Below, one piece after another: positions 8,478 to 17,342 of a stretch of DNA of 64,000 bases. The notes beneath the pieces were generated by a model. That model made no database searches and was not told the DNA's origin. It was given only the letters and a program-made list of their open reading frames with translations. Both the position numbers and the translations under genes were made by a program. How positions within the stretch are numbered: position 1 is the first letter of the stretch; each line of letters begins with the position of its first letter. The stretch is from the NCBI RefSeq assembly GCF_019924045.1, contig NZ_JAHXBN010000011.1, forward strand, positions 606,633 through 670,632. Reading direction: 5' to 3'. Origin of the DNA: Dyadobacter fermentans (GTDB lineage Bacteria; Bacteroidota; Bacteroidia; Cytophagales; Spirosomataceae).

Positions 8478-10343
8478 TTAGTCAAGAACGAATTCTTCCT
8501 TCCAGTTATCTTTTTCCAGCCATTCGGGCTGCTGCTTTTTGTCAAAAATATAGTTCCCTACTACGAGGTAATCCATTTCCGTGCGCATGAAGCAGCGATA
8601 TGCATCATTCGGCGTGCACACGATCGGCTCCCCGCGTACGTTGAAACTCGTATTCACGATCACCGCGTAACCCGTCAATGCCTTGAACGAGTCGATCAGG
8701 TCGTAGTAACGCGGGTTGGTTTCCTTGTGTACCGTTTGAATACGAGCCGAGTAGTCGATGTGAGTAATCGAAGGGAGGTCGGAGCGCTCGAAATAGAGTT
8801 TTTCGCGCAGGTCCAGCGAGCCGTAATTTGCCGGCACAGGCTTCCTGCGGCTTTCTGCCACCGGGTGCACCAGCAGCATGTAAGGTGAAATACCGTCGTA
8901 ATCGAAGTAGTCCTGACAATCCTCTGCTAGTACCGAAGGCGCAAAAGGCCGGAACGATTCGCGGTACTTGATCTTCAAATTCAGTTTTTTCTGCATTTCG
9001 GCATTCCGGGGGTCGCCCAGGATACTGCGGCCTCCCAAAGCACGCGGTCCGAACTCCATACGCCCCTGCACCCAGCCTACCACATTCCCTTCCGACAATA
9101 ACCTTGCCGCTTCCTGCGTCAGGTCTTTGAAGTTCTCGTAATGCGTATAAACCGCCTTGTATTTCTTAGCCGTAAGAGCTACGTCCAGGTCTGAGAAGGT
9201 AGGCCCGAGGTAAGACCCGCGCATGGCGTCGGCCTTCCAGGTGACCTTTCTTTCCTGCCCAAAATAAATATGATATGCGGCCTGTGCCGCTCCCAGCGCA
9301 CCTCCTGCATCACCGGCGGCCGGCTGAATGAAGATGTCTTTGAAAATATTCGCCTTTTGCAGCTTACCGTTGGATACGCAGTTCAATGCAACACCACCAG
9401 CCATACAGAGGTAATCGGCCCCGGTGAGGCGTTTGGCTTCTTTGGCCATTCTCACCACCGCTTCCTCCGTGATATTCTGGATCGCGAGGCCAAGGTTACA
9501 ATGCACGGCTTCGAGTGCATCTTCCGGCCTGCGGGTTTTGAACCCGAACAACGCTTCCCATTTATGCTCGTTCACCATTTTCAGGCCGGTAGCATAATCG
9601 AAATACTCCTGGTTGAGCCAAACCGACCCGTCTTCTTTCAGGTCTATGAGTTCTTTCAGGATAATTTCTTCGTAGCGCTTGATGTCCGGCGACGACGGGT
9701 CACCATACGGCGCGAGGCCCATCAGCTTGTATTCTCCCGAGTTTACGCGGAAACCCAGGAAGTAGGTAAATGCGGAATAAAGCAACCCGAGCGAATGCGG
9801 GAAACGCAGCTCTTTGAGGATGCTGATATCTTTCCCTTCACCCAGACAGATCGACGCCGTTGCCCATTCACCCACGCCGTCAATCGTCAGGATAGCCGAT
9901 TTTTCGTAGGGCGAGGGATAATATGCACTGGCAGCGTGCGAGAGGTGGTGCTCGGGGAAGAGCATTTTCACCTTTTTCTTCTTTTTATCGTAGCCCAGTT
10001 TTTCCAGCTCCTCGTTGATAAGCCGTTTCAGGAACATCTTTTCCTTGATCCACACGGGCATCGCGGTCAGGAACGACCGTACGCCTTTAGGCGCAAATGC
10101 ATAGTAAGTTTCGAGGAGCCTTTCAAATTTGAGTAGTGGTTTGTCGTAGAAAACGATTGCATCGAGCTCGTTAATGGACAAACCGCCGTATTCAAGGCAA
10201 AATGCAACTGCATTGGAGGGAAAACCGGGGTCGTGCTTTTTGCGTGTAAAACGCTCTTCCTGTGCTGCGGCAACAATTTCGCCATTATCTATAAGAGCCG
10301 CGGCCGAATCATGATAGAAAGCCGAGATACCTAAAATTTTCAT
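8478..10343 (-). CDS. Carbamoyltransferase (NodU/CmcH family)
   Basis: Transfers a carbamoyl group from carbamoyl phosphate through a carbamoyladenylate to a hydroxyl of a sugar or natural product. The 621-residue chain has the N-terminal Kae1-like domain (MKILGISAFYHDSAAALI, then FPEHHLSHAASAYYPS with metal-binding His, then ILTIDGVGEW, then LCMAGGVALNCVSN) and the C-terminal YrdC-like domain (GWVQGRMEFGPRALGGRSIL, then YRESFRPFAPSVL). The ATG at 10343 begins the conserved MKILGIS; a 16-codon in-frame extension is unlikely to be real. It is the first gene of the cassette with SGNH, DUF5989 and SxtJ-like genes. NodU and saxitoxin SxtI are characterised relatives; the acceptor here is unknown. 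Confidence 0.92.
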   Translation of the reverse strand: MKILGISAFYHDSAAALIDNGEIVAAAQEERFTRKKHDPGFPSNAVAFCLEYGGLSINELDAIVFYDKPLLKFERLLETYYAFAPKGVRSFLTAMPVWIKEKMFLKRLINEELEKLGYDKKKKKVKMLFPEHHLSHAASAYYPSPYEKSAILTIDGVGEWATASICLGEGKDISILKELRFPHSLGLLYSAFTYFLGFRVNSGEYKLMGLAPYGDPSSPDIKRYEEIILKELIDLKEDGSVWLNQEYFDYATGLKMVNEHKWEALFGFKTRRPEDALEAVHCNLGLAIQNITEEAVVRMAKEAKRLTGADYLCMAGGVALNCVSNGKLQKANIFKDIFIQPAAGDAGGALGAAQAAYHIYFGQERKVTWKADAMRGSYLGPTFSDLDVALTAKKYKAVYTHYENFKDLTQEAARLLSEGNVVGWVQGRMEFGPRALGGRSILGDPRNAEMQKKLNLKIKYRESFRPFAPSVLAEDCQDYFDYDGISPYMLLVHPVAESRRKPVPANYGSLDLREKLYFERSDLPSITHIDYSARIQTVHKETNPRYYDLIDSFKALTGYAVIVNTSFNVRGEPIVCTPNDAYRCFMRTEMDYLVVGNYIFDKKQQPEWLEKDNWKEEFVLD

Positions 10344-10608
10344 TAACGCGTGATTAGAATAATGTGTACAGTCTGGTGCTAAACCGTTCAAAAGGCGTGC
10401 AAGATAAGCATTTTGAGCAAGGCTGCAACCGGGCGCCGTTGGCTAATTACACGTATAATGTTATTAAGCGGTTCGGAATCAAGCAAATAAATAGCCCGGA
10501 TAATGAAATGATAACAGCTTACATTACTGACCCGCATTTAAATGATTAATTATGAACCACTTCGAATGCCCAACTGATTCGCTGCATTATTCGGTGCCGT
10601 ATGATAAA

Positions 10609-10992
10609 TCATACAATTTTGGTAGGCTTATGATGCTCGTCGAGCGCCACAAAGGTGAATATCCCCGTCACGGCCTTCTCGCGGCTTACCTCGTACATCT
10701 TCTCCACAAAAATATCGACGCGCACCTTCATGCTGGTATTTCCAACAGTCTCGACGCGCCCCACCAGCTCGATAATGGTCCCCGCGGGAATGGGGTGGGT
10801 AAAATCGATGCGGTCGGACGATACCGTTACGCATCGCAACCTTGAAAACCGCGTGGCTGCGATAAATGCGACCTCGTCCATCATCGACAGCGCCGTGCCG
10901 CCGAAAAGGGTATCGTAATGATTGGTGTTATTAGGGAAAACGGTTTTAAAAACACGGGTTTCCGAAGCGGAAATTCTATCTTCTAATGTCAA
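10609..10992 (-). CDS. Acyl-CoA thioesterase (hotdog fold)
   Basis: A 127-residue single hotdog domain of the YciA/BACH type that hydrolyses acyl-CoA in the cytoplasm. Diagnostic motifs are VFPNNTNHYDTLFGG (the Asn and Asp of the active site) and ALSMMDEVAFIAATRF (the hotdog helix), followed by TVSSDRIDFTHPIPAGTIIELVG. The start is TTG at 10992; the next Met lies after the catalytic motif, so it cannot be the start. It lies downstream of metE on the same strand, separated by the inverted 10-bp repeat array. Confidence 0.9.
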   Translation of the reverse strand: MTLEDRISASETRVFKTVFPNNTNHYDTLFGGTALSMMDEVAFIAATRFSRLRCVTVSSDRIDFTHPIPAGTIIELVGRVETVGNTSMKVRVDIFVEKMYEVSREKAVTGIFTFVALDEHHKPTKIV

Positions 10993-11020
10993 AATGAAAC
11001 GTTTTAATGGTGCTGGCGTC

Positions 11021-11240
11021 GGTCAGGTATGGTCAGGTATGGTCATTTTTAGTCAGGGATTGTCACTCGTAGTCAGGTGTAGTCAGGTATGGTCAGGGAT
11101 AGTCATTCGTGGTCAGCTGTGGTCAGGAATAGTCAGGGATTGTCACCTCTGACTACACTTAACAATAAATGACTACAATTGACAATAAATGACTACACAT
11201 GACCATACCTGACAACTCCTGACAACACTTGACCATAAAG
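11021..11240. repeat. Array of 10-bp GTCA units in two inverted arms
   Basis: Thirteen consecutive 10-bp units (11021-11150) each carry GTCA at the same offset. Typical units are GTCAGGTATG, GTCAGGTGTA, GTCAGGGATT and GTCATTCGTG, roughly GTCA-NNN-R-T-N. From 11150 the orientation flips: nine 10-bp units to 11240 start with TGAC (one is TAAC), the reverse complement of GTCA. Register is kept exactly at 10 bp in both arms, one DNA turn per unit. The arms are similar rather than identical, so they could form a long imperfect hairpin or cruciform of roughly 90 bp. It is non-coding (10 is not a multiple of 3) and fills the space between the metE stop and the thioesterase start. Confidence 0.93.
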
Positions 11241-11251
11241 GTACACCGCCG

Positions 11252-13573
11252 CTATCCTGCGACTTCGACCGATTCGCGCAGCAAGTTAGCCGCAGAAATC
11301 ATGTTACGCAAAGCGGCTTCGGTTTCCGGCCATTTGCGGGTCTTCAATCCGCAGTCGGGGTTCACCCACAAATTCCGCGCCGGAATTACCTTCAATGCCT
11401 TTTCCAGCAAAAAGATCATCTCGTCCACCGTCGGTACGCGGGGCGAGTGGATATCGTATACGCCGGGACCAATTTCGTTCGGGTAATTGAACTGCGCGAA
11501 CGCGTCGAGCAGCTCCATTTGCGAGCGCGACGTCTCGATCGTGATCACGTCGGCATCCATTGCGGCAATGGAATCGATAATATCGTTAAACTCCGAGTAG
11601 CACATATGCGTGTGGATTTGCGTCTGGTCGGCCACACCCGCGGCGCTCAGGCGAAATGCGTCCACAGCCCATTTCAGATAGCTTTTCCAGGCGTGTTTCC
11701 GTAATGGCAATCCTTCGCGGATGGCCGGCTCGTCGATTTGAATTACTTTAATACCGGCCTTTTCCAAATCCACTACTTCATCGCGTATGGCAAGCGCAAT
11801 CTGGAATGTGGTATCCTTCCTCGGCTGGTCATCCCGCACGAACGACCATTGCAGGATCGTTACCGGGCCGGTAAGCATGCCTTTGACCAGCTTTTCGGAA
11901 TTAGCTTGTGCAAATGCCGACCATTTCACGGTCATCGGCTCTTCACGTTCCACGTCACCATAAATGATCGGTGGCTTCACACATCGGCTGCCATAACTCT
12001 GCACCCAGCCATTTTGGGTAAACACAAAACCTGAAAGCTGCTCGCCGAAATACTCCACCATATCGTTCCGCTCGAATTCGCCATGTACCAGCACGTCGAT
12101 CCCGAGTTCTTCCTGCCAGCGCAGCGAATCGACGATTTCTTCGCGAATGCGGGTTTCATACTCGCCTGGCGTCAACGTGCCCTTTTTGAACTGCGCCCGG
12201 AGCTGCCGTACTTCATCCGTTTGCGGGAACGAGCCGATGGTCGTCGATGGGAACAATGGCAATTTCAGTTTTTCCGACTGAATGGCCTGCCGGATACTAA
12301 ATGAATTCTGCCGGTCAAAATCCGGTTCGCGCACTTCACTAACCCGTGCTTTCACTGCCGGTTTGTGGATCAATGCAGACGTGCGACGGCTTTCGATGGC
12401 CTTTTGATTGTGCAGAAATGCGTTATCATTCGCATAGTCAGCCGTTGCAAGCCTTGCCAAAGTGGTTACCTCATTCAGTTTCTGTTTTGCAAATGCCAGC
12501 CAGTTTTTGATCTCCGGCGTCAGTACCGCCTCATTTTTCTCCAAATCCAGATCATAGGGGCTATGCAGTAACGACGACGACGGTGCTACCAAAACCCGCT
12601 CTTCTCCCAGCACATTTACAGCTGTGTGAATCCATTCTAACGATTTTTGATAATCGTTTTTCCAGATATTCCGGCCGTCGACAACACCTAGTGAGAGCTT
12701 TTTGGTAGAAGATATAAATGCTTCATCTCCCAAAATCTGCGGTAACGTCTCCGCGCCGCGCGTCAAATCGATATGCAATGCATCTACCGGCAAAGCGGTA
12801 GCGATGCTCAGGTTATCTTCCAGCGGCCCGAAATAGGTCGTTACCAGAATTCGCAGCTTCGGAAGCGCCTCTCTGATCTGGTTGTACGCACTCAGAAATG
12901 CCAGTTTATCCTTTTCATTCAAATCCAGCACCAATCCCGGTTCGTCAAGCTGCACCCATTCTATACCTCTTGCGGCAAGTTCTTTTAATATGGATATATA
13001 AACAGGTAAAAGGCTATCCAGGAGGTCAATACGATCGAAGCCGCCTTCCTTTTCTTTACCCAAAAGCAAATAGGTAACCGGTCCGAGCAGCACAGGTTTT
13101 GTGAGGATGCCTTTTTGCAATGCATCTTCAAATTCCAGCAAAACCTTTTCGGAATACCGCTTGAATTTCTGGTCTTTCACAAACTCGGGAACGAGGTAGT
13201 GATAGTTGGTATCAAACCATTTCGTCATCTCCATCGCACTGATATCCAACCCATTCTTCTGGTAACCGCGGGCCATCGCGAAATAGAGATCGAGCTCCTT
13301 GTTCGATTTGCCGTCGAGCAACTGGTGGTAACGCCCGGGAATAGCGCCTACCATCAGCGACGTATCGAGGACGTGGTCGTAAAGCGAAAAATCATTGGAA
13401 GGAATGAGGCCGATGCCTGCCTGCTGCTGCGTTTCCCAGTTCTGGTGACGGATCTTCCGGGCGATCTTTTGCAATGCATCGCGGTCGATGGTACCAGCCC
13501 AGAATTGCTCGTTGGCTTTTTTTAGCTCGCGAAGGCTTCCCACGCGCGGGTAGCCGAGGTTGTGTGACAACAT
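11252..13573 (-). CDS. metE: Cobalamin-independent methionine synthase (MetE)
   Basis: Methylates homocysteine directly from 5-methyltetrahydropteroyltriglutamate, without B12. At 773 residues it has the usual two-barrel length. The N-terminal domain begins MLSHNLGYPRVGSLRELKKA; the catalytic C-terminal barrel has LPLFPSTTIGSFPQT, the zinc ligands HTHMCYSEF and NPDCGLKTR, and QIDEPAIREGLPLR. The start ATG at 13573 lies well downstream of a cobalamin riboswitch, which fits the known logic: B12 shuts off MetE when MetH can work. Transcripts running past the stop would enter the inverted repeat array. Confidence 0.97.
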   Translation of the reverse strand: MLSHNLGYPRVGSLRELKKANEQFWAGTIDRDALQKIARKIRHQNWETQQQAGIGLIPSNDFSLYDHVLDTSLMVGAIPGRYHQLLDGKSNKELDLYFAMARGYQKNGLDISAMEMTKWFDTNYHYLVPEFVKDQKFKRYSEKVLLEFEDALQKGILTKPVLLGPVTYLLLGKEKEGGFDRIDLLDSLLPVYISILKELAARGIEWVQLDEPGLVLDLNEKDKLAFLSAYNQIREALPKLRILVTTYFGPLEDNLSIATALPVDALHIDLTRGAETLPQILGDEAFISSTKKLSLGVVDGRNIWKNDYQKSLEWIHTAVNVLGEERVLVAPSSSLLHSPYDLDLEKNEAVLTPEIKNWLAFAKQKLNEVTTLARLATADYANDNAFLHNQKAIESRRTSALIHKPAVKARVSEVREPDFDRQNSFSIRQAIQSEKLKLPLFPSTTIGSFPQTDEVRQLRAQFKKGTLTPGEYETRIREEIVDSLRWQEELGIDVLVHGEFERNDMVEYFGEQLSGFVFTQNGWVQSYGSRCVKPPIIYGDVEREEPMTVKWSAFAQANSEKLVKGMLTGPVTILQWSFVRDDQPRKDTTFQIALAIRDEVVDLEKAGIKVIQIDEPAIREGLPLRKHAWKSYLKWAVDAFRLSAAGVADQTQIHTHMCYSEFNDIIDSIAAMDADVITIETSRSQMELLDAFAQFNYPNEIGPGVYDIHSPRVPTVDEMIFLLEKALKVIPARNLWVNPDCGLKTRKWPETEAALRNMISAANLLRESVEVAG

Positions 13574-13799
13574 ACTTTTGTGTTTAAAGAGTTAATAAAA
13601 ACCCTGTGAAAACACCCTCCCATCCCGACAAAACGCCTGTTGCGTACGTTGGCCGGTACTTCATTCCATTGCGGCAACACGCAGCTACCCTGCGAAACGA
13701 ACAGATACAGTTTCCCCAAAACAGCCGGGTAGCCTGTGGTACTGCAATAAAATGTGGTAAATCAATGCTTGACTGCTCCCCACCCGTGAGGGAAAAGCC

Positions 13800-13962
13800 A
13801 TTGAGGATGATGGCAAGTCTCCTGGCTTGTATCATTTTTACCGCCCTTCTCGCCGCACCGGGGCGCTGCAATGGGACACGAGGGTAAAAACAGGCCCTGA
13901 ATGCTCAGAGCGGATACTTACAGTAGCACGACTGCCCGTGAATTGCACACGGTTCCTTTTTG
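13800..13962 (-). promoter_or_regulatory. Cobalamin riboswitch upstream of metE
   Basis: On the minus strand the B12 box reads AAGCCAGGAGACTTGCC (13812-13828). Upstream, the conserved core GGAACCGTGTGCAATTCACG (about 13935-13954), then GGCAGTCGTGCTACTGTAAG, matches the usual GGTGCAAATCC / CTGTCCCGCAACTGTAA pattern of the aptamer. Adenosyl- or methylcobalamin binding would reduce expression of metE, whose ATG is about 230 bases downstream. No clear intrinsic terminator was found in that 230-base stretch, so the switch may work on translation or through a structure not recognised here. Confidence 0.93.
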
Positions 13963-14371
13963 TTTTGCTCGATTTTGGCTGAGGGATCCAAAAGCAAAAA
14001 CCATCACCCCGATTGACGGGCGTTCACAAAGAACTGCGTCAAATTTAGGCGTACGGTGCATTCGGCCGTAAATGGGGTATTGAATTAAGTGAAGTAGAGA
14101 AAAATTAGAGATGGGACAAGGATAAAATATCTGATTTGGGGTTGAAATCATGGCCCGAAAAGTGATTTTATGAATGGCGATTTCCGGGTCGCGAAAGCCA
14201 GGATTCAAACCGACGCTTTTCTTGCTCCGTCGCGATGCCACTTTCCGTCCTTCTTTCATAGCAGTCATTAACGCCAGCCTTCTTGCTTTTTCCTGGCTAA
14301 GACCTTGGCCTTTTTTATTTGTATTAACAGCCTTCAGAAACGATTCGATTAACATTCGTTTTATAAACACG
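13963..14371 (-). other. Long gap between the isomerase gene and the metE leader; possible small reading frame
   Basis: About 400 bases with no confident gene. On the minus strand a frame opens at ATG 14355 and encodes a basic segment (MLIESFLKAVNTNKKGQG, later AMKEGRKVASRRSKKSVG). It stays open to 13918, inside the riboswitch, and the second half looks non-coding. It could be a relic, a short unrecognised gene or chance. The metE promoter lies at 14040-14047. No tRNA fold could be completed, although GGTTTGAATCC resembles a T-loop. Confidence 0.3.
14040..14047 (-). promoter_or_regulatory. Probable -7 element of the metE leader promoter
   Basis: TAAATTTG on the minus strand is an exact TAnnTTTG match about 80 bases before the riboswitch core. 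The -33 region is weak. If used, it gives a leader of about 460 nt before the metE ATG. Confidence 0.4.
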
Positions 14372-15103
14372 CTATGAAATCGCCCCGGCTGCATCCGCGT
14401 CTAAGATAAACTCCGCATTCAAATGATTCTGCAAAACCGTCGCCGGGAAATCCTTTGAAACGGGGAAAGCGAGGGCGCGCCGGATTACCGGGGCTTTGGC
14501 TGCTCCCGAGGCCAGCAAAATAGCGGCGCGCGCTTCCAGAATGTGCCGGATACCAACGGTAATGCCCCGAGTAAGCATGGTGGGTTGCTTGAAATACTTC
14601 TGACCTACTTCCACTGTGACGGTATCGAGTTCGGAAATGTGGGCGTAGGTGTCCCAGGAGGTACCGGGTTCATTGAGCGCGAGGTGCCCGTTCATTCCTA
14701 CTCCCAATATAATAAGGTCGAGGCCTCCGAGGCTTTCCACGACTTTGTTGATGCGGTCACATTCGGCTTGCGGATCAAAGGCCTTGCCGTCGAAAAAGAC
14801 AATCTGGTCGGGACGGAGGCCGATCGGTTTCAGGAAATCGCGGTCGAGGAGGTCGCGGCAGCTGCCATCGTCGCCGGCGCCAAGTCCTATCCATTCGTCG
14901 AGGCCGATGAAAATGCATTGGGAGAAATCGACGCGGCCGTTCTGGCTCGCGGCTACCAATGCGTCGAACATGCCTTTTGGGCTGCTGCCGGACGGGAAGC
15001 AGATCACCGCCCTGGGTTTATGGTTCATGAGGTCGATCACACGCTCGGCAGCGGCGGAACTCATGAGCGCGTAGTCGGGGTGAATGCTGATTTTGGGTGT
15101 CAT
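14372..15103 (-). CDS. Amino-sugar-phosphate deaminase/isomerase (NagB family)
   Basis: A 243-residue member of the glucosamine-6-phosphate isomerase / 6-phosphogluconolactonase family. Visible are the phosphate loop ICFPSGSSPKGMFDALV, the catalytic FIGLDEWIGL, and GVGMNGHLALNEPGTSW with the active-site His and Glu. It likely turns glucosamine-6-phosphate (or galactosamine-6-phosphate) into the keto-hexose phosphate plus ammonia. The pattern of the central part resembles the Bacteroidetes branch annotated as galactosamine-6-phosphate isomerase, so the exact substrate is left open. It is monocistronic and divergent from fumC. Confidence 0.85.
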   Translation of the reverse strand: MTPKISIHPDYALMSSAAAERVIDLMNHKPRAVICFPSGSSPKGMFDALVAASQNGRVDFSQCIFIGLDEWIGLGAGDDGSCRDLLDRDFLKPIGLRPDQIVFFDGKAFDPQAECDRINKVVESLGGLDLIILGVGMNGHLALNEPGTSWDTYAHISELDTVTVEVGQKYFKQPTMLTRGITVGIRHILEARAAILLASGAAKAPVIRRALAFPVSKDFPATVLQNHLNAEFILDADAAGAIS

Positions 15104-15250
15104 GAAAAGCGGTGTTTAGGATCTCGGGCAGTCAATCTAAACATTCTTTTTTCAGACATGAACATTTATCCATAAAAAACTCCAGAAACTGCAAACCCGA
15201 TCCTAACTTTACCGCACATTGTTCAATTACATTATCATTCTACTTCAAAA

Positions 15251-16651
15251 ATGGAATACCGTATAGAAAAAGACACGATGGGCGAGGTGCAGGTGCCTGC
15301 GCATGTATACTGGGGCGCCCAGACGCAACGCTCGATCCAGAACTTTCCTATCGCACAGGATATCAATAAAATGCCGAAGGAGATCATCAAAGCCTTCGCA
15401 TATCTGAAAAAAGCAGCCGCCATCACCAATTTCGAAGCGGGCATTCTTCCGCAGGAAAAAAGCGACCTCATCGGTAAAGTTTGCGACGAAATCCTCACGG
15501 ACCAGCTCGACGACCAGTTTCCATTGGTAGTGTGGCAAACCGGCTCGGGAACACAGTCGAACATGAACTGCAACGAGGTGATCGCTTACCGCGGGCACGT
15601 GCTGCAAGGGGGTGACCTCGCCGACAAAACCAAGTTTTTGCATCCAAACGACGATGTAAACAAGTCGCAATCATCGAATGACACCTACCCTACCGCGATG
15701 CACATTGCGGCCTACAAAATCCTGGTGGACGTAACTATCCCGGGGATTACCAAGCTCCGCGATACACTGAAAGCAAAATCCGAAGCATTTAAAAATGTAG
15801 TTAAAATCGGCCGTACGCACTTTATGGACGCTACGCCGCTCACTTTGGGCCAGGAATTTTCGGGCTACGTTTCGCAGCTCGACCATGGTTTGAGAGCCAT
15901 TCACAATACCTTGGCGCACCTTTCGGAACTCGCATTGGGCGGTACCGCGGTGGGAACCGGCATTAACACGCCTCCGGGATATTCCGAAAATGTAGCGCGT
16001 CACATTGCTGCATTGACGGGCCTTCCATTCGTTACTGCGGAAAACAAGTTTGAGGCATTGGCGGCACACGACGCGATCGTAGAGGCGCATGGCGCATTGA
16101 AGACCGTTGCGGTAAGCCTGATGAAAATCGGTAACGACATCCGTATGCTGTCGTCGGGCCCTCGCTCGGGTATCGGCGAGATCCACATTCCGGATAACGA
16201 GCCGGGAAGTTCCATCATGCCGGGTAAAGTGAACCCAACCCAATGCGAAGCCATGACCATGGTTGCTGCACAGGTAATGGGTAACGACGTGGCGATCGGC
16301 ATCGGCGGTTCCAACGGCCATTTCGAGCTGAACGTTTTCAAACCATTGATGGCCTATAACTTCCTGCATTCTGCCCGTTTGATCGGCGATGTGTGCGTTT
16401 CGTTCAACGACAACTGCGCCGTCGGCATCGAGCCTCTGCATGAGAATATCAAGAAGCACGTAAACAACTCGTTGATGCTGGTTACGGCTCTGAATACGAA
16501 GATCGGTTACTACAAAGCTGCTGAAATTGCGCAGACCGCTCATAAAAACGGCTCTACGCTGAAAGAAACAGCTGTGGCCCTGGGTTACCTCACACCGGAA
16601 GAGTTTGACGCATGGGTAAAACCGGAAGACATGGTGGGTGAGATCAAGTAA
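15251..16651 (+). CDS. fumC: Fumarate hydratase, class II
   Basis: Interconverts fumarate and malate in the TCA cycle. The 466-residue length is typical. The start ([28 protein letters not shown]), the central [18 protein letters not shown], and the family signature [17 protein letters not shown] with the catalytic Ser are all present, so it is the oxygen-stable, iron-free enzyme. Upstream TAACTTTA resembles a -7 element. A hairpin follows the stop. Confidence 0.96.
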   Translation: MEYRIEKDTMGEVQVPAHVYWGAQTQRSIQNFPIAQDINKMPKEIIKAFAYLKKAAAITNFEAGILPQEKSDLIGKVCDEILTDQLDDQFPLVVWQTGSGTQSNMNCNEVIAYRGHVLQGGDLADKTKFLHPNDDVNKSQSSNDTYPTAMHIAAYKILVDVTIPGITKLRDTLKAKSEAFKNVVKIGRTHFMDATPLTLGQEFSGYVSQLDHGLRAIHNTLAHLSELALGGTAVGTGINTPPGYSENVARHIAALTGLPFVTAENKFEALAAHDAIVEAHGALKTVAVSLMKIGNDIRMLSSGPRSGIGEIHIPDNEPGSSIMPGKVNPTQCEAMTMVAAQVMGNDVAIGIGGSNGHFELNVFKPLMAYNFLHSARLIGDVCVSFNDNCAVGIEPLHENIKKHVNNSLMLVTALNTKIGYYKAAEIAQTAHKNGSTLKETAVALGYLTPEEFDAWVKPEDMVGEIK

Positions 16652-16678
16652 TTGGTCAACCTTGAAGTAATGTCTGCG

Positions 16679-16710
16679 AATGCCCTGCCGAAAAGTGGGG
16701 CATTTGCATT
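16679..16710 (+). terminator. Hairpin after fumC
   Basis: AATGCCC (16679-16685) pairs with GGGCATT (16698-16704) around a 12-base loop, followed by TGCATTT. The T run is short, so it is a moderate terminator between fumC and the HEAT-like gene. Confidence 0.45.
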
Positions 16711-16726
16711 TAGACCTTTCAAAATC

Positions 16727-17242
16727 ATGAATATCAAACAAGAACTGCTGGCCGATCCCTACCAGTCGAAACGGAAAGCGACGGAAGTGGCTATGTACGC
16801 CTGTACGTCCGAGGATGCATTCAGGCATCTGATGCATTGCTTCGAATCCGACGAGTACCGTCTCGCACAACGCGCCGCGTACAGCGTGAGCATCGCCACG
16901 CACGAGCATCCCGAACTGATACGCCCGTACGTAGGTGTACTGGTGAGCCAATTGAAACGCACCGATATTCATGACGCCGTGATCCGCAACAGCGCACGCA
17001 TTTTGCAGGATATCAGCATTCCCGACGAATTTCACGGCGAGCTGATGGACGCGGCCTTTGGCATTATCGCCAATCGCCAGCTGGCCATTGCGATCCGTAC
17101 GTTTTGCCTGACTATCCTTTTCAACCTTTCCAAAATTTACCCGGAGATTCAAAAAGAACTGCGAGTATTCCTGGAAGAATCGGTAGAATACGAGCCGGCA
17201 GCATTCCAGTCGCGGGCCCGGAAAATCCTGAAAAAGATTTGA
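16727..17242 (+). CDS. HEAT-repeat-like protein of unknown function
   Basis: A 171-residue all-helical protein. Paired helices such as KRKATEVAMYACTSEDAFRHLM, YRLAQRAAYSVSIATHE, AVIRNSARILQDI and LAIAIRTFCLTILFNLSKI have the spacing of HEAT/ARM repeats. It has no signal peptide and no catalytic motif. The ATG at 16727 (MNIKQELLADPYQ) was chosen; the frame upstream, back to the fumC stop, reads the terminator hairpin. It is probably a protein-protein interaction scaffold. Confidence 0.65.
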   Translation: MNIKQELLADPYQSKRKATEVAMYACTSEDAFRHLMHCFESDEYRLAQRAAYSVSIATHEHPELIRPYVGVLVSQLKRTDIHDAVIRNSARILQDISIPDEFHGELMDAAFGIIANRQLAIAIRTFCLTILFNLSKIYPEIQKELRVFLEESVEYEPAAFQSRARKILKKI

Positions 17243-17342
17243 ACGTACTCCATTGTGGAGGATAAAGGCCTATTTCACCGTCTGATAAGCAGATATTACA
17301 GGTAAATCATTTTACCTTGCTTCTTTAAAACAAAAACAATAG

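Noticed and set aside
8061..8888. Plus-strand open frame opposite the SGNH and carbamoyltransferase genes
   Set aside because: Antisense to conserved coding sequence and without recognisable family features.
10922..11152. Coding frame across the repeat array on the plus strand
   Set aside because: The 10-bp period is not a multiple of 3, so the peptide changes every unit; it overlaps the thioesterase start and has no family match.
11021..11240. CRISPR array
   Set aside because: Units are 10 bp with only 4 fixed bases, no 20-40 bp repeats or spacers, inverted halves, and no cas genes.
14190..14220. tRNA gene suggested by GGTTTGAATCC on the minus strand
   Set aside because: No matching T-stem, anticodon arm or acceptor stem could be built.
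14294..14320. Plus-strand terminator GGCTAA-GACC-TTGGCC plus T6
   Set aside because: No plus-strand gene lies upstream for it to end; the stem is short and includes a wobble pair.
15671..17152. Long minus-strand open frame opposite fumC and the HEAT-like gene
   Set aside because: It lies antisense to two recognised genes, has His/Arg-rich composition of a mirrored frame, and no domain.
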